A DNA stretch of 64,000 bases from Actinoplanes lutulentus (GCF_003259845.1 NZ_QLMJ01000015.1:186001-250000), one strand, 5' to 3'. Positions 7,215 to 15,954 are shown, counted from the first letter of the stretch. Made by a program: numbers and translations. Notes: generated by a model not told the origin, from the letters alone.

Positions 7215-7541
7215 ATGGGATTCACCCTCATGCACCGCGACGGCGACATGGAGGACGGCGACGTGTCCCGGATCCCGGACCTGCTCGCCGAGCTCGACGA
7301 ACCCCGCGACGACGAGCATCCCGACATCGCCATCTCCGACGACGACACGGCGTGGAGCCTGTCGGCGTTCCAGGGCGGTCTCGTGGTGTGGGAGAACGTC
7401 GAGGACTCCGCGGAACCACATCACCTGGCGAACGTCGCGCGAGCGGAACTCCACCGCATCATGCTGCTGGTGGCGGAGGGTCGTCTCGATGAGGTCGGCC
7501 GGCTCGACTGGCAGCCGGGTTACCACCCACCGGCACCATAG
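7215..7541 (+). CDS. Hypothetical acidic protein
   Basis: 108 residues, ATG 7215. Very acidic N-terminal half (RDGDMEDGDVSRIPDLLAEL, then DEPRDDEHPDIAISDDD) followed by a WSLSAFQGGLVVWENVE strand pair and a C-terminal helix. No transmembrane segment or known motif. The size and make-up resemble small immunity-like proteins of actinobacteria, but I cannot assign a family. The 3' end overlaps the convergent membrane protein gene by 83 bases. Confidence 0.55.
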   Translation: MGFTLMHRDGDMEDGDVSRIPDLLAELDEPRDDEHPDIAISDDDTAWSLSAFQGGLVVWENVEDSAEPHHLANVARAELHRIMLLVAEGRLDEVGRLDWQPGYHPPAP

Positions 7542-8532
7542 AGGCCTCGGGCTTGGGCCGGAACAGCAGCGCGAACGGCCACAGCAGCAGCACGAGCACG
7601 GCGAGCACCAGATATTCCGCCATCGGGACCCGCAGCACCTCGTGGAGGTGGCTCAAGCCTTTCCACGAATAGACGGCAACCGCTGCCACCAGATAAATCC
7701 CGAATATCGCCCAGCGTGCGCCCGCGCCCAGTCCCAGCCCGTGCATCTGGGTGATCACGAAGACCGCGAGGAAGCCGAACAGGAACTTCGGCCACGCGCC
7801 GTCCAGGCCGGAGTTCATCACCGCGACAAGCGTCCCGTGCACCACCACGAGCAGTTCCAGCGTCAGCGTCCACCAGCGATTCGTGTGCGCGGTCGTGAAG
7901 ATCAGGCAGCTCTGCAACAGCAGCAGGAACATGTAGAAGAACCCGATCAGATGGCCACTCGTGCCTTCCATCGGGTGATACCAGAAGGTGTAGATCGCGG
8001 CCCAGCTGAAGAGATAGCCATGGTATTTGCGAGCGAAATCCGCCACCACCGCAGGGATCGGCGCGCGTTTGCCCGCCACCAATCCCCGCCGCCGGTTCTC
8101 CATCAGCAGGACCACGACCAGCAGCAGCACGACCGAGCCCTGCGAGCTGAAGATGGACACGTCCTGGGCCAGGCCGTCATAGAAGAAATGACTCTGCAGG
8201 GCGTGCAGGCCGATAAATGCGAGATTCGCGCCGATCGCGAGGACGTTCAACCCTTTGAGACCGCGTGAATATCGAAAAGCGCGCGTCTGCGCGTACCAAA
8301 TGAGGCCCCAGGAAACGATCTGGTGGGCGGCATAACCCAGCCAGGCGGAAAGCCTGGTCCAGGCCGTCGGTTCGGGCAGTTTCCAGTAATACCAGCTGGC
8401 ACCCTGATCGGGCAGCGGTGTCACATCGTGCAACGTCTGCCCGACCAGCCACACCAGGCCGGTGAGCAGGGCGACCGCGGGCACGCCGAGGAGAAGCGCG
8501 CGTTCACTCCGGACCGGTGTCTCGTTGACCAC
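7459..8532 (-). CDS. Multi-pass membrane protein of unknown function
   Basis: 357 residues, GTG start at 8532. Nine or ten hydrophobic helices, for example ALLLGVPAVALLTGLVWLVG, GSVVLLLVVVLLM, LIGFFYMFLLLLQSCLIF and EYLVLAVLVLLLWPFALLF. The His-containing segments YAAHQIVSWGLIWY, ALQSHFFYDG and WYHPMEG recur between helices and could bind a metal or haem. The C-terminus is a Pro/Arg-rich tail that overlaps the neighbouring gene. No family recognised. Confidence 0.65.
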   Translation of the reverse strand: MVNETPVRSERALLLGVPAVALLTGLVWLVGQTLHDVTPLPDQGASWYYWKLPEPTAWTRLSAWLGYAAHQIVSWGLIWYAQTRAFRYSRGLKGLNVLAIGANLAFIGLHALQSHFFYDGLAQDVSIFSSQGSVVLLLVVVLLMENRRRGLVAGKRAPIPAVVADFARKYHGYLFSWAAIYTFWYHPMEGTSGHLIGFFYMFLLLLQSCLIFTTAHTNRWWTLTLELLVVVHGTLVAVMNSGLDGAWPKFLFGFLAVFVITQMHGLGLGAGARWAIFGIYLVAAVAVYSWKGLSHLHEVLRVPMAEYLVLAVLVLLLWPFALLFRPKPEASMVPVGGNPAASRAGRPHRDDPPPPAA

Positions 8533-8595
8533 GAGAGGCAGTATGGCGGATGCTCAGCAGGCTGAACAATGGGCGTACATCAATGGGAGGCCGCA

Positions 8596-9057
8596 GTGAG
8601 CCGATACCGGTTGCGCGTCAACGGGAAGCGCCGGACCGTCGACGTCCCGGCTGACACGCCATTGCTGTGGGCGCTGCGCGAGGAACTCGGACTGACCGGT
8701 CCGCGTTACGGCTGCGGCGTCGGCGCGTGCGGCGCCTGCGTGTCGCTGATCGGCGGAGAGGCCGGGCGGCCGTGCGTCGTCACCGTGAGTGAGTCCGACA
8801 AGACCGACATCACCACCATCGAAGGGCTCCAGGACCACCCGGTCCAGCAGGCCTGGCTCGAACTCGACGTCGCCCAGTGTGGTTACTGCCAGCCCGGCCA
8901 GATCATGACCACGGTCGCCCTGCTCGCCCGGCACCACGACCCGACCGACGCGCAGATCGACGAAGCCCTCCGGGACAACGTCTGCCGCTGCGGCACCTAC
9001 CCCCGCATCCGGGCCGCCGTCCACCGCGCCGCCGCCCTCGCCCGAGGCCGGAAATGA
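8596..9057 (+). CDS. (2Fe-2S)-binding subunit of a molybdenum hydroxylase (IorA-like)
   Basis: 153 residues. I chose GTG 8596 over ATG 8569 because GGGAGG lies six bases before it. Both iron-sulfur cluster signatures are present: YGCGVGACGACVSLIGG with C-x4-C-x2-C in the plant-ferredoxin-like domain, and CGYCQPGQIM...NVCRCGTYPRIR in the helical domain. It is the electron-transfer subunit, sized like isoquinoline 1-oxidoreductase alpha or aldehyde dehydrogenase small subunits. The stop overlaps the start of the large subunit (ATGA), so the pair is coupled. Confidence 0.9.
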   Translation: MSRYRLRVNGKRRTVDVPADTPLLWALREELGLTGPRYGCGVGACGACVSLIGGEAGRPCVVTVSESDKTDITTIEGLQDHPVQQAWLELDVAQCGYCQPGQIMTTVALLARHHDPTDAQIDEALRDNVCRCGTYPRIRAAVHRAAALARGRK

Positions 9058-11063
9058 TCACCCGGCGGCGCCTGCTGGGCGCGACCGGAGCGCTGGTCGT
9101 CGCCGCACCCTTGGTGCGGAGCCAGCTTGGGTACGCCGATGAGCTCACGCCGTCCGTCCACGTCCGCATCGACGGCCGGGGCCGCATCATCGCCACCGTC
9201 CCGAAGCCGGACACCGGCCAGGGCGTCCGCACGATGGCCGCCATCCTGATCGCCGAAGAACTCGCCGTCGAGGTCGCCGACGTGACCCTGGAACAGGCGC
9301 CGGGCGACACGGCCAGGTTCGGCCCGCAGACCATCCAGAACTCGACGTCGAGCCGGCAGCTCGCCCAGCCGCTGCGTACGGCCGCGGCGACCGCCCGCTG
9401 CCTGCTGGTCACGGCCGCCGCGAACCGCTGGGGAGTGCCGCCCGGCGAGTGCGCGGCCCGCGCCGGCCGCGTCGAGCATCCCGGTCACCGGGCGCTCCCC
9501 TACCGGGCGCTGGTCGCCGACGCGGCGAAACTGGACCCGGCCACCGTTGCGGTCACGCTCATTCCACCGGAGAAGTGGCGGCTGATCGGGCGTACCCGGG
9601 CAGGCCGTTCCGACGCGCGCGACATCGTCACCGGCCGTGCGAAATACGGCGCCGAGTCGGCACCGCCGGGCGCCCTGATCGCGGTCGTGGCGAGACCGAA
9701 ATGGATCGGCGCGCAGGTGGACACCGTCGACGACGCGGCGGCCCTGGCGGTCCCGGGTGTGGTCGCGGTGGTCCGGCTCGTCGCACCGGCCGGCGGTCAG
9801 GGCGGCGTCGCCGTGGTGGCCCGGTCGACGGCCGCGGCGCTCCAGGGCCGGGCCGCGCTGACGGTGACCTGGACCGGCGGCACCCCGGCCGCCGACAGCC
9901 GCACGTGGATCGCCGATCTGGAAGCGGCGTTACCCCCGGTGACCGGCAAGCCGGACATCCAGCGGATCTTCCGGCTGCCGCTGCTGGCGCACGCCGCGAT
10001 GGAACCGATGAACGCCACCGCGCACGTCACCGACACCGGCGTCACCGTGTGGGCGCCGACCCAGGACCCCGGCGGCCTGCGCACGATCCTGTCCCGGCAG
10101 CTCGCCCTGCCCGAATCCCAGATCACCGTGCATCCGACGCTGGCCGGCGGCGGGTTCGGCCGGCGGATCGAACCGGACCCGGTCTTCGAGGCGCTGACCT
10201 GCTCCCGCGCGGTGGGGGCACCGGTCTCGGTGCGGTGGACCCGCGACGACGACACCCGGCACGACTCCTACCGCCCGATGTCGGTGCACCGCCTCGGCGC
10301 CACCCTGGACGCGTCCGGCCTGCCGGTCAGCCGGTTCCACCAGGTCGCGACGTGGCCGCTGACCGTCGTACCGATCTTCAACAACCCAATGCTGGTGAAG
10401 GCGAGCGGCGACCATTTCCCGTACTCGGTGCCCGGCGACGTCTCGGTGACCCTGCGCCTGGCGCCACTGCGCACCGGTTTCTGGCGGGCCGTCTACGCCG
10501 GCCAGTTCGGTTACGCCGAGGAGTGCTTCCTCAGCGAGATCGCGCGACGCGGCGGCCACGACCAGGTCACCGCGCGACGCACGCTTCTGCCCGCCGACTC
10601 GCGCCTGCGGCGCGTGCTCGACACTGCCTCGGACCATCATGGGTACGCCGATGGCGCCGCCTGCCATCTCGATTACGGCTCGGCCATCGCGGTCCTCGTC
10701 ACCGCTGACCCGGTCGCCCGGAAGGTGATCCGGGTGACTGCGGCCGTCGACGTCGGCGTACCGGTGCATCCCTCCGGCGTGATCGCCCAGGTCGAAGGCG
10801 GTGTGCTCGACGCCGTGTCCACCGTGCTCGGCGCGCAGATCACGGTCCGCGAGGGCGCGGTGGTCCAGTCGTCGTTCCGTGACTACGCGTGGGCCCGGAT
10901 CGGCGACTGCCCCGAAATCACCGTGATCGTGGTGCCGTCGGACGCCCCGATCGGCGGCCTCGGCGAGCTGGCCTATCCCCCGGCGGCGGCCGCCATCGCC
11001 TCGGCCCTCGCGGCGGGCGGCGACCCGGTCAGCGGGATGCCGTACGGGATCGGAGTAGGTTGA
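9054..11063 (+). CDS. Molybdopterin-binding large subunit (IorB-like), Tat-exported
   Basis: 669 residues. The N-terminus MITRRRLLGATGALVVAAPL is a twin-arginine signal, so the complex is exported folded. Family features include LIAEELAVEVADVTLEQAPG, HPTLAGGGFGRRIEPDPVF (molybdopterin contact, about 360-380) and IGGLGELAYPPAAAAIASAL near the C-terminus, where the catalytic Glu lies. It matches the two-subunit IorAB type with electron transfer to a cytochrome rather than FAD; no FAD subunit gene is present. Substrate (N-heterocycle or aldehyde) not predictable. A MarR gene follows directly. Confidence 0.85.
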   Translation: MITRRRLLGATGALVVAAPLVRSQLGYADELTPSVHVRIDGRGRIIATVPKPDTGQGVRTMAAILIAEELAVEVADVTLEQAPGDTARFGPQTIQNSTSSRQLAQPLRTAAATARCLLVTAAANRWGVPPGECAARAGRVEHPGHRALPYRALVADAAKLDPATVAVTLIPPEKWRLIGRTRAGRSDARDIVTGRAKYGAESAPPGALIAVVARPKWIGAQVDTVDDAAALAVPGVVAVVRLVAPAGGQGGVAVVARSTAAALQGRAALTVTWTGGTPAADSRTWIADLEAALPPVTGKPDIQRIFRLPLLAHAAMEPMNATAHVTDTGVTVWAPTQDPGGLRTILSRQLALPESQITVHPTLAGGGFGRRIEPDPVFEALTCSRAVGAPVSVRWTRDDDTRHDSYRPMSVHRLGATLDASGLPVSRFHQVATWPLTVVPIFNNPMLVKASGDHFPYSVPGDVSVTLRLAPLRTGFWRAVYAGQFGYAEECFLSEIARRGGHDQVTARRTLLPADSRLRRVLDTASDHHGYADGAACHLDYGSAIAVLVTADPVARKVIRVTAAVDVGVPVHPSGVIAQVEGGVLDAVSTVLGAQITVREGAVVQSSFRDYAWARIGDCPEITVIVVPSDAPIGGLGELAYPPAAAAIASALAAGGDPVSGMPYGIGVG

Positions 11064-11068
11064 TCGGT

Positions 11069-11470
11069 GTGGAAGACGTCGAGTCGTGGCCGACGGGCCG
11101 GCTGCTGTCCGCGGCGGCCCGGATGGTGGAGAGGCGTTTCGACCGCTTCCTGGCCGATCTGGATCTCACTCACGCCGGCATGATCACGCTGCATCATCTG
11201 GAGAGCGGTCCCCTGTCGCAGCGGGAGCTCGCCCGGCTCTGCCGGGTCACCGACCAGACGATGAGCCGGACCATCGAGCGCCTGGCCCGTACCGGTCACG
11301 CCGACCGGGCCGAGGACACGCAGGATCGCCGCCGCACCCTCGTCCGGATCAGCGTGAAGGGCACCGAGGCGCTGGTCGCGGCCCGTGCCGAGGAGAAGCG
11401 CTTCGAGAAGGACCTGGGTTACGACGCGATCCGGCCGCAGCTGATCGCCCTGATCAGGAAACAGCTCTGA
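11069..11470 (+). CDS. MarR family transcriptional regulator
   Basis: About 133 residues. GTG 11069 is preferred; a TTG at 11060 overlapping the upstream stop is an alternative. It has the MarR winged helix: HHLESGPLSQRELARLCRVT, then QTMSRTIERLARTGHADRAE and the wing DTQDRRRTLVRISVKG. It lies directly behind the molybdenum hydroxylase genes and is probably cotranscribed, suggesting autoregulation of the operon by an aromatic ligand (inference). The 3' end overlaps the convergent methyltransferase gene by 17 bases. Confidence 0.88.
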   Translation: MEDVESWPTGRLLSAAARMVERRFDRFLADLDLTHAGMITLHHLESGPLSQRELARLCRVTDQTMSRTIERLARTGHADRAEDTQDRRRTLVRISVKGTEALVAARAEEKRFEKDLGYDAIRPQLIALIRKQL

Positions 11471-12035
11471 CAGCGAGGGCGGCGTGCTGGCGGTGGCCGT
11501 CCTCGGCCGGGCGCTGCTGACGCTCGATCTCGGCGAAGCCGGCACTCTCCAGGCGGGCCATCATGGTGTCGACCGGCCAGCGATAGGCCGTGGTGACCTT
11601 GTGGTCGAACGGTTCGAGATCGTCGCTCTTGAAGAATCCCAGGACAAGCGTGCCGCCCGGTTTGAGGGCGCGACGAAACCCCGTGAAGACGGTGTCGATC
11701 TCGGTGGGCGGGTGGTGGATGGTGGAGTACCAGCTCAGGATGCCGTCGACACCCGTGACGTCGAGGTCGTCCATCGAACCCAGCCGGAAGTCGATGCCCG
11801 GGTGGGTTGCCCGGGCGTGCTCGACGAACTCCGGCACCAGGTCGACCCCGGACACGTCGGCGCCTCGCTCGTGCAGGTAACCGGTCAGGTGGCCGGGACC
11901 GCAGCCCAGGTCGAGGACACGGCCGGAAAGGTGCCGGGCGATCAGGTCCAGGTCGTCGGCGTGGACTTTGTCCGGCGTACCGAAGAGGTTGATGTAAAGG
12001 CCGGCGATCGCGCCGTAGGCCTCGCGGACGGTCAC
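11454..12035 (-). CDS. Class I SAM-dependent methyltransferase
   Basis: 193 residues, GTG start 12035 overlapping the TetR stop (GTGA). Motif I is VLDLGCGPGHLTGYL, then the acidic VSGVDLVPEF, motif IV ILSWYSTIHH and post-motif LKPGGTLVLGFF: a standard methyltransferase domain of the UbiE/small-molecule type. Coupled to and downstream of a TetR gene with a strong operator, so probably induced by a small molecule, perhaps a detoxification methyltransferase. Confidence 0.85.
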   Translation of the reverse strand: MTVREAYGAIAGLYINLFGTPDKVHADDLDLIARHLSGRVLDLGCGPGHLTGYLHERGADVSGVDLVPEFVEHARATHPGIDFRLGSMDDLDVTGVDGILSWYSTIHHPPTEIDTVFTGFRRALKPGGTLVLGFFKSDDLEPFDHKVTTAYRWPVDTMMARLESAGFAEIERQQRPAEDGHRQHAALAVRAVS

Positions 12036-12643
12036 CGGTAGGCGCCGTGCAGGAAGAGGTCGACCAGGTCCTCGACGGTGACCGGCGCATCCGAGCCGGT
12101 GAGACGCCAGACCCGGCCGTGGAACAAGCCGAGGAACGCTCCGGCGAGCGCCTCGACGGGCAGCCGCAGCTCGGCCTGATCCGGCTCGAACAACGCCACG
12201 ATCGTCTCCCGGGTCTCGGAGACCGACTCGTCGCGGGTCAGCGCCCGCGCCGCGCTGCTGTCCGGTGCTGGACGGGCGACCGCGCCGCCGATGGCGTGCA
12301 GGGCGCCGATGACCGCGCCCATCCGGGTCATGTGCGCGTCGAGGGCGTAGACGGCGTCGGCCAGCCGGGCGGCGAGCGGCTGGTCCAGCGAGATCGACCG
12401 CAGCTCTTCGAGGACCTGCGTCGGATCCATCGCGGCGGCCACGCAGGCGCGCAGCACCGCGTTCTTGTCGTCGAAGACCCGGAAGATCGTCGCCTCGCCG
12501 ATCCCGGCAGCCCGCGCGATCTTCGCGGTGGTCACGGCCGCCCCGAGCTCGGCCACCAGCGGCAGCGCGGCCTGAACAATCGTGTGCCGCCGCTGCTCAG
12601 GTGTCATCCCCGGCGCCCGGCGCCGGTCAGTGGTGGTCGCCAT
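12032..12643 (-). CDS. TetR family transcriptional regulator
   Basis: 203 residues. The DNA-binding domain is RRHTIVQAALPLVAELGAAV, then TTAKIARAAGIGEATIFRVF and DDKNAVLRAC. The C-terminal domain resembles regulators of efflux or methyltransferase genes. It leads a two-gene operon with the methyltransferase. A 22-bp palindrome stands 12 bases in front of its start and also next to the MOSC gene promoter on the other side. Confidence 0.88.
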   Translation of the reverse strand: MATTTDRRRAPGMTPEQRRHTIVQAALPLVAELGAAVTTAKIARAAGIGEATIFRVFDDKNAVLRACVAAAMDPTQVLEELRSISLDQPLAARLADAVYALDAHMTRMGAVIGALHAIGGAVARPAPDSSAARALTRDESVSETRETIVALFEPDQAELRLPVEALAGAFLGLFHGRVWRLTGSDAPVTVEDLVDLFLHGAYR

Positions 12644-12655
12644 GCTCCGGACTCT

Positions 12656-12677
12656 ACGGAGTGAGTATTCACTCCGT
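12656..12677. promoter_or_regulatory. TetR operator palindrome
   Basis: ACGGAGTGA and TCACTCCGT form perfect 9-bp arms around GTAT. It lies between the TetR gene (start 12643) and the MOSC gene (start 12705), overlapping the upstream region of the latter's promoter, so one repressor could control both directions. Confidence 0.75.
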
Positions 12678-12691
12678 CAACGCCGCTTTTG

Positions 12692-12704
12692 TAATGTCAG
12701 TCGC
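12692..12704 (+). promoter_or_regulatory. Leaderless-type -10 box of the MOSC gene
   Basis: TAATGT (12692-12697) stands seven bases before the GTG start at 12705, with no Shine-Dalgarno sequence between. This spacing fits transcription starting at the start codon. Confidence 0.5.
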
Positions 12705-13394
12705 GTGCATGTCATCGAGATCCGCCGTTACCCCGTGAAGTCCATGCTCGGCGAGGAGCTGCCGGCCGCTGAGGTCGGCGAGCGCGGGCTGGCCGGCGAT
12801 CGGCTGTGGGCGGTACGTGATCCGGACGGGAAGTTCGGCAGCGGCAAGAACACCCGCCGATTCCGCCGGATGCCCGGCCTGTTCGACTTCCGGGCGGCTT
12901 CGGGCGCGCCGGCACCGACGGTCACGCTGCCGGATGGGCGGCGGTTCGCTGCTGATGATCCGGCGGGACATCGGGCGATCGGTGCGGCGCTCGGGCGTAC
13001 CGTCTCGCTCGCTCCGGAGGCCTCGATCCCGCACTATGACGAAGGGCCGGTCAGCCTGATCACCACCGCCTCACTGCGGGCGCTCGCCGCGCTGACCGGC
13101 GACGACATCCAGGCGCTACGGTTCCGGGCGAACCTGCTGATCGACCTCTTGGGCAACCGTTTCGCCGAGGACGACTGGCCGGGGCGGACGCTGCGCATCG
13201 GTCCGGACGTCGTGCTGCGCATCCTCCGGCCACTCACCCGCTGCGTAATGATCGACATGGCCCAGGACGCCGCCGCCGAACGCAACGACCTGCTCAAACT
13301 CCTGGCCGGCCAGCACGAGATGACGTTCGGCGTGGTCGCGGCCGTCGAGCAGACCGGCCAGGTCGCCATCGAGGACTCCTGCACGTGGGTATGA
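12705..13394 (+). CDS. MOSC domain-containing protein
   Basis: 229 residues from GTG 12705. N-terminal MOSC beta-barrel: VIEIRRYPVKSMLGEELPAA and ERGLAGDRLWAVRDPDGKFG, the standard opening of this family, then the MOSC core FRANLLIDLLGNRFAEDDW and RCVMIDMAQDAA. The RC motif supplies the Cys that is conserved in MOSC proteins and thought to handle sulfur. Related to MOCS3/YiiM-type proteins that transfer sulfur or reduce N-hydroxylated compounds with the molybdenum cofactor. A molybdenum hydroxylase is encoded 2 kb away. Confidence 0.85.
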   Translation: MHVIEIRRYPVKSMLGEELPAAEVGERGLAGDRLWAVRDPDGKFGSGKNTRRFRRMPGLFDFRAASGAPAPTVTLPDGRRFAADDPAGHRAIGAALGRTVSLAPEASIPHYDEGPVSLITTASLRALAALTGDDIQALRFRANLLIDLLGNRFAEDDWPGRTLRIGPDVVLRILRPLTRCVMIDMAQDAAAERNDLLKLLAGQHEMTFGVVAAVEQTGQVAIEDSCTWV

Positions 13395-13423
13395 CCGGGA
13401 GCGCCGGGCCGCCGGCAGGGCTT

Positions 13424-14107
13424 ATGGATACTGGGTTGGTGACGATCAAGGCGTTGGTGTTCGACTTCGACGGGTTGCTCATGGACACCGAGACGACGCT
13501 GCTGGACAGCTGGCGGTGGGAGTGGCGGCGGCACGGGCTCGAGCTCGACCAGGCCGGGTTCTTCGCCGACCACGGCGGTGACAACAACGAGGAGCGTTAT
13601 GTCGCGCTCGCGGCAGCGGTCGGGCAGGCCTATGACCGGGTGAGCAGCCACGATCTCCGGATGGAATATCGGGCCGCGCTGAACGCGGCTCTCCAGCCCT
13701 CCCCCGGCATCGTCGACTGGCTGGACCGGGCCGCTGAGCTGGGCTTACGCCTCGCCGTCGCGAGCAGCTCCCCCATCGATCACGTGGGCGCGCTGCTCGA
13801 CCGGTCCGGGCTCCTCGAACGCTTCGAGGTGCTGGCCACCGGCGAGGAGGTGGCCGCGCACAAGCCTGACCCCGCCGTCTACTTGCTGGCACTGGACCGG
13901 CTCGGCCTGCCGGGGTCGGAAGCGGTCGCCTTCGAGGACACCGCCCACGGCGCCACGGCGGCGAAAGCGGCCGGCATGCCGTGCGTGGCGGTGCCCAACC
14001 TCTACGCCGACCACGCCCGCTTCACCGCGGCGGACATCGTGCTTCCGAGCGCAGCCGATCTCCCGCTGGACGAGGTTCTCGCCACCCTGGCCGCGAAGCT
14101 GCTGTGA
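13424..14107 (+). CDS. HAD family phosphatase (beta-phosphoglucomutase-like)
   Basis: About 227 residues. The start is uncertain: ATG 13424 has AGGG in front, ATG 13391 overlaps the MOSC stop (ATGA) and GTG 13439 is also possible. All HAD motifs are visible: I VFDFDGLLMDTE, II LAVASSSPIDHV, III HKPDPAVYLLAL, IV AFEDTAHGATAAKAAGMP. Subfamily IA with a helical cap. Likely a phosphatase or phosphomutase on a small sugar phosphate. Probably cotranscribed with the MOSC gene. Confidence 0.88.
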   Translation: MDTGLVTIKALVFDFDGLLMDTETTLLDSWRWEWRRHGLELDQAGFFADHGGDNNEERYVALAAAVGQAYDRVSSHDLRMEYRAALNAALQPSPGIVDWLDRAAELGLRLAVASSSPIDHVGALLDRSGLLERFEVLATGEEVAAHKPDPAVYLLALDRLGLPGSEAVAFEDTAHGATAAKAAGMPCVAVPNLYADHARFTAADIVLPSAADLPLDEVLATLAAKLL

Positions 14108-14147
14108 CCCGGTTGCCGGGCGCTCGGGGCCATAGTTGTCTTCGAGG

Positions 14148-14191
14148 CTTACACCCACTGCGGGTGTGGTCACATCCACAGTGGGTGTAAG
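14148..14191. terminator. Terminator-like hairpin after the HAD gene
   Basis: CTTACACCCACTG (14148-14160) pairs perfectly with CAGTGGGTGTAAG (14179-14191). The 18-base loop contains a smaller TGTGG/CCACA stem, giving a compact extended structure. The stem can be lengthened with mismatches on both sides. Confidence 0.7.
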
Positions 14192-14234
14192 GCTCAAGAA
14201 GACACTGAAGGCCGAAGCCGCCGGAAGGGCTGCC

Positions 14235-14690
14235 ATGAAGATGTTCCGCCGCACGGTTGATCACGCGCGGGCGCAGCAGCAGCTGGAGGACGAGGTCCGG
14301 CGGCTCGGTGCGCTGATCGGGGCCGGGGACGCCGACCTCGTCGCCTTCGGGAACCGGGACGGCGGTTATCCCTGGGCCAGCGTCGATGAGAGCGGTGTCT
14401 ACCACTGGATCGTGACCGAGCGCGGGCAGGAGCTGCAGCACCGGAAGACCCGGGACCTCGACGAGATGCTGTTCTGGTGCCTTGAGGCGACGACGTGGTC
14501 GATGGGCGGGGACTGGGCGCTGCGTCACCCCGTCGCCGGCGAGGAGCAGCGTGTCACTCGCTGGCGTAAGCAGTTCGCACTGCTCGCGACGATCAACCCG
14601 GAGTGGCCGCACCGCGCCCGGCAGCGGCTCATCGAGAGGATCGAACCGGCCAATCTGCCGGAGGGCGGTATCCCTCCGGCAGATGGCTGA
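14235..14690 (+). CDS. Imm63-like immunity-type protein
   Basis: 151 residues from ATG 14235, behind GGAAGG. Features: AFGNRDGGYPWASVDESGVY, YHWIVTERGQELQHRKT, LDEMLFWCLEATTWSMGGDW and WRKQFALLATINPEWPHR, RQRLIERI. The order Y-h-x-E-R-G-x-E, then a D-E-h-h-x-W helix, then a W/F-x-K-Q-x-x-L-L-x-x-I-x-P-E-W end recalls the Imm63 family of polymorphic-toxin immunity proteins. No toxin gene is adjacent. The family call is from memory of the pattern and is tentative. Confidence 0.5.
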   Translation: MKMFRRTVDHARAQQQLEDEVRRLGALIGAGDADLVAFGNRDGGYPWASVDESGVYHWIVTERGQELQHRKTRDLDEMLFWCLEATTWSMGGDWALRHPVAGEEQRVTRWRKQFALLATINPEWPHRARQRLIERIEPANLPEGGIPPADG

Positions 14691-14704
14691 GAACGATCAG
14701 AGGA

Positions 14705-15874
14705 TCAGTGTCCGGACACCGTGCCGCTGATCTCGTTCGGCACCGCGTCGAGTGTCACCGACGCCTTCACCGCACCGGTCGACAGGTCGACCTGGTGGAC
14801 CTTCTTGGTGGCCGGCTCGGTCACATAAGCCACCGAGCCCCGTACGAACAGCGCCGGGCGTGGCTGCTGCCAGTCGGTCGGCTCGGTCCACGCGCCGACC
14901 ACCGGCCACGACGCCGTCAGCGTGCCCGTCGCCGGGTCGGTGACGTGCAGTTTGCCGTCGGTGCCGAGGATCAGCGCCTCACCGTTCGGGCCACGGCCCA
15001 GCGAGCGGAAGCTGTAGCTGACGCCGGACGGCATCGGGACCACCTTCAGCGACTTCGCCGCCGTGTCGATCAGGGAGAACTGGGTCGGCGCCTCCCGCTC
15101 CGCGTCCGGGTCGATCTTGTAGTCGCCGAGCAGCACCGGTGACGCCTCGGAGCCGGCCTGGTTGCCGATCCGGCTGTAGGCCAGGTCGCTCTTCACCTTC
15201 GTGAACGTGCCTGCGGTGAACAGCAGGACACCGTCCTCGCAGCCCAGCGCCACGACCTCGCCCTGCGCGACGGCCTCGCCGTGCACGCCGGGGCATTCCT
15301 CGCTGCGGGCGATCTCCTTGCCGTCCTTGTCGAGCGCGAGCGCTCCGGAGCGGGTCTCCTCGGTGCCGAGGGTGACGATCAGGGTGCCGTCGGCGAGTTC
15401 GACAGCGACGCCGTGGTGCGGCACCGCCGCCTTGTACTGCCGGCCCTGCGGCTTGCCGTTCGCCAGGTCGGCCGGGTTGAAGCTGTTCACCTCGCCGGTG
15501 CCGTCGGTGAACAGGATCGTGCGGTCACCGTGCCGCACGACGTGCCCCGGCTTCGCGCCCGGGTAGGCGATATCGGTCATCTTCCCGGCAACCGCGTCGA
15601 GGACCCGGAATCCGTCCGTGGTGGAGACGAAGACGTTGGTGTCATTGCCGGCCGGGTTGACCCGGTTGAAGCCGTCGAGGGCGACGGTGTGCCCGACCGC
15701 CAGCGACGAGCCGTCGAGAACGTAGATGCCACCCTCGTAGGTCACCGCCACTGGGTCCGTCACCGCGGGTGCCGCAGGTGCCGCGGCGGGTTCTCCGGAC
15801 GACGACGCGCAGGCGGTGAGCCCGAGCGCGGCCACGGCGACGAACGCCGCGCCACGGATTCTGGTGCGATTCAT
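14705..15874 (-). CDS. aztD: AztD-like zinc-chaperone lipoprotein
   Basis: 389 residues from ATG 15874, behind GGGGAGGATCTC. The signal peptide ends with the lipobox LTACASSSG, so it is anchored outside the membrane. The rest is repeated beta-strand segments of a propeller, with metal-ligand candidates in KAAVPHHGVAVEL, ARSEECPGVHGEA and VALGCEDGVLLF. This pattern and the place beside AztABC-like genes fit AztD, which hands zinc to AztC. A Zur-like box precedes it. It is the first of two AztD-like genes in this locus. Confidence 0.7.
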   Translation of the reverse strand: MNRTRIRGAAFVAVAALGLTACASSSGEPAAAPAAPAVTDPVAVTYEGGIYVLDGSSLAVGHTVALDGFNRVNPAGNDTNVFVSTTDGFRVLDAVAGKMTDIAYPGAKPGHVVRHGDRTILFTDGTGEVNSFNPADLANGKPQGRQYKAAVPHHGVAVELADGTLIVTLGTEETRSGALALDKDGKEIARSEECPGVHGEAVAQGEVVALGCEDGVLLFTAGTFTKVKSDLAYSRIGNQAGSEASPVLLGDYKIDPDAEREAPTQFSLIDTAAKSLKVVPMPSGVSYSFRSLGRGPNGEALILGTDGKLHVTDPATGTLTASWPVVGAWTEPTDWQQPRPALFVRGSVAYVTEPATKKVHQVDLSTGAVKASVTLDAVPNEISGTVSGH

Positions 15875-15896
15875 GAGATCCTCCCCATTTTGCAAC

Positions 15897-15914
15897 TAAC
15901 AATCATTTTCAATA
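15897..15914. promoter_or_regulatory. Zur-box-like palindrome in front of aztD
   Basis: TAACAATCATTTTCAATA (reading TGAAAATGATTGTTA on the gene strand) matches the actinobacterial Zur core TGAAAATGATTTTCA at most positions. It lies 22 bases before the aztD start. Repression by zinc-loaded Zur is the expected control. Confidence 0.65.
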
Positions 15915-15954
15915 AGGAACCGAGACTGGTCCCATGACACATTGGCAAGAACGG

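Noticed and set aside
9449..10708. Large frame of 419 codons inside the molybdenum hydroxylase gene
   Set aside because: It is a shifted frame of a gene with clear motifs, very Arg/Pro/Gly-rich, as expected by chance in such GC-rich DNA.
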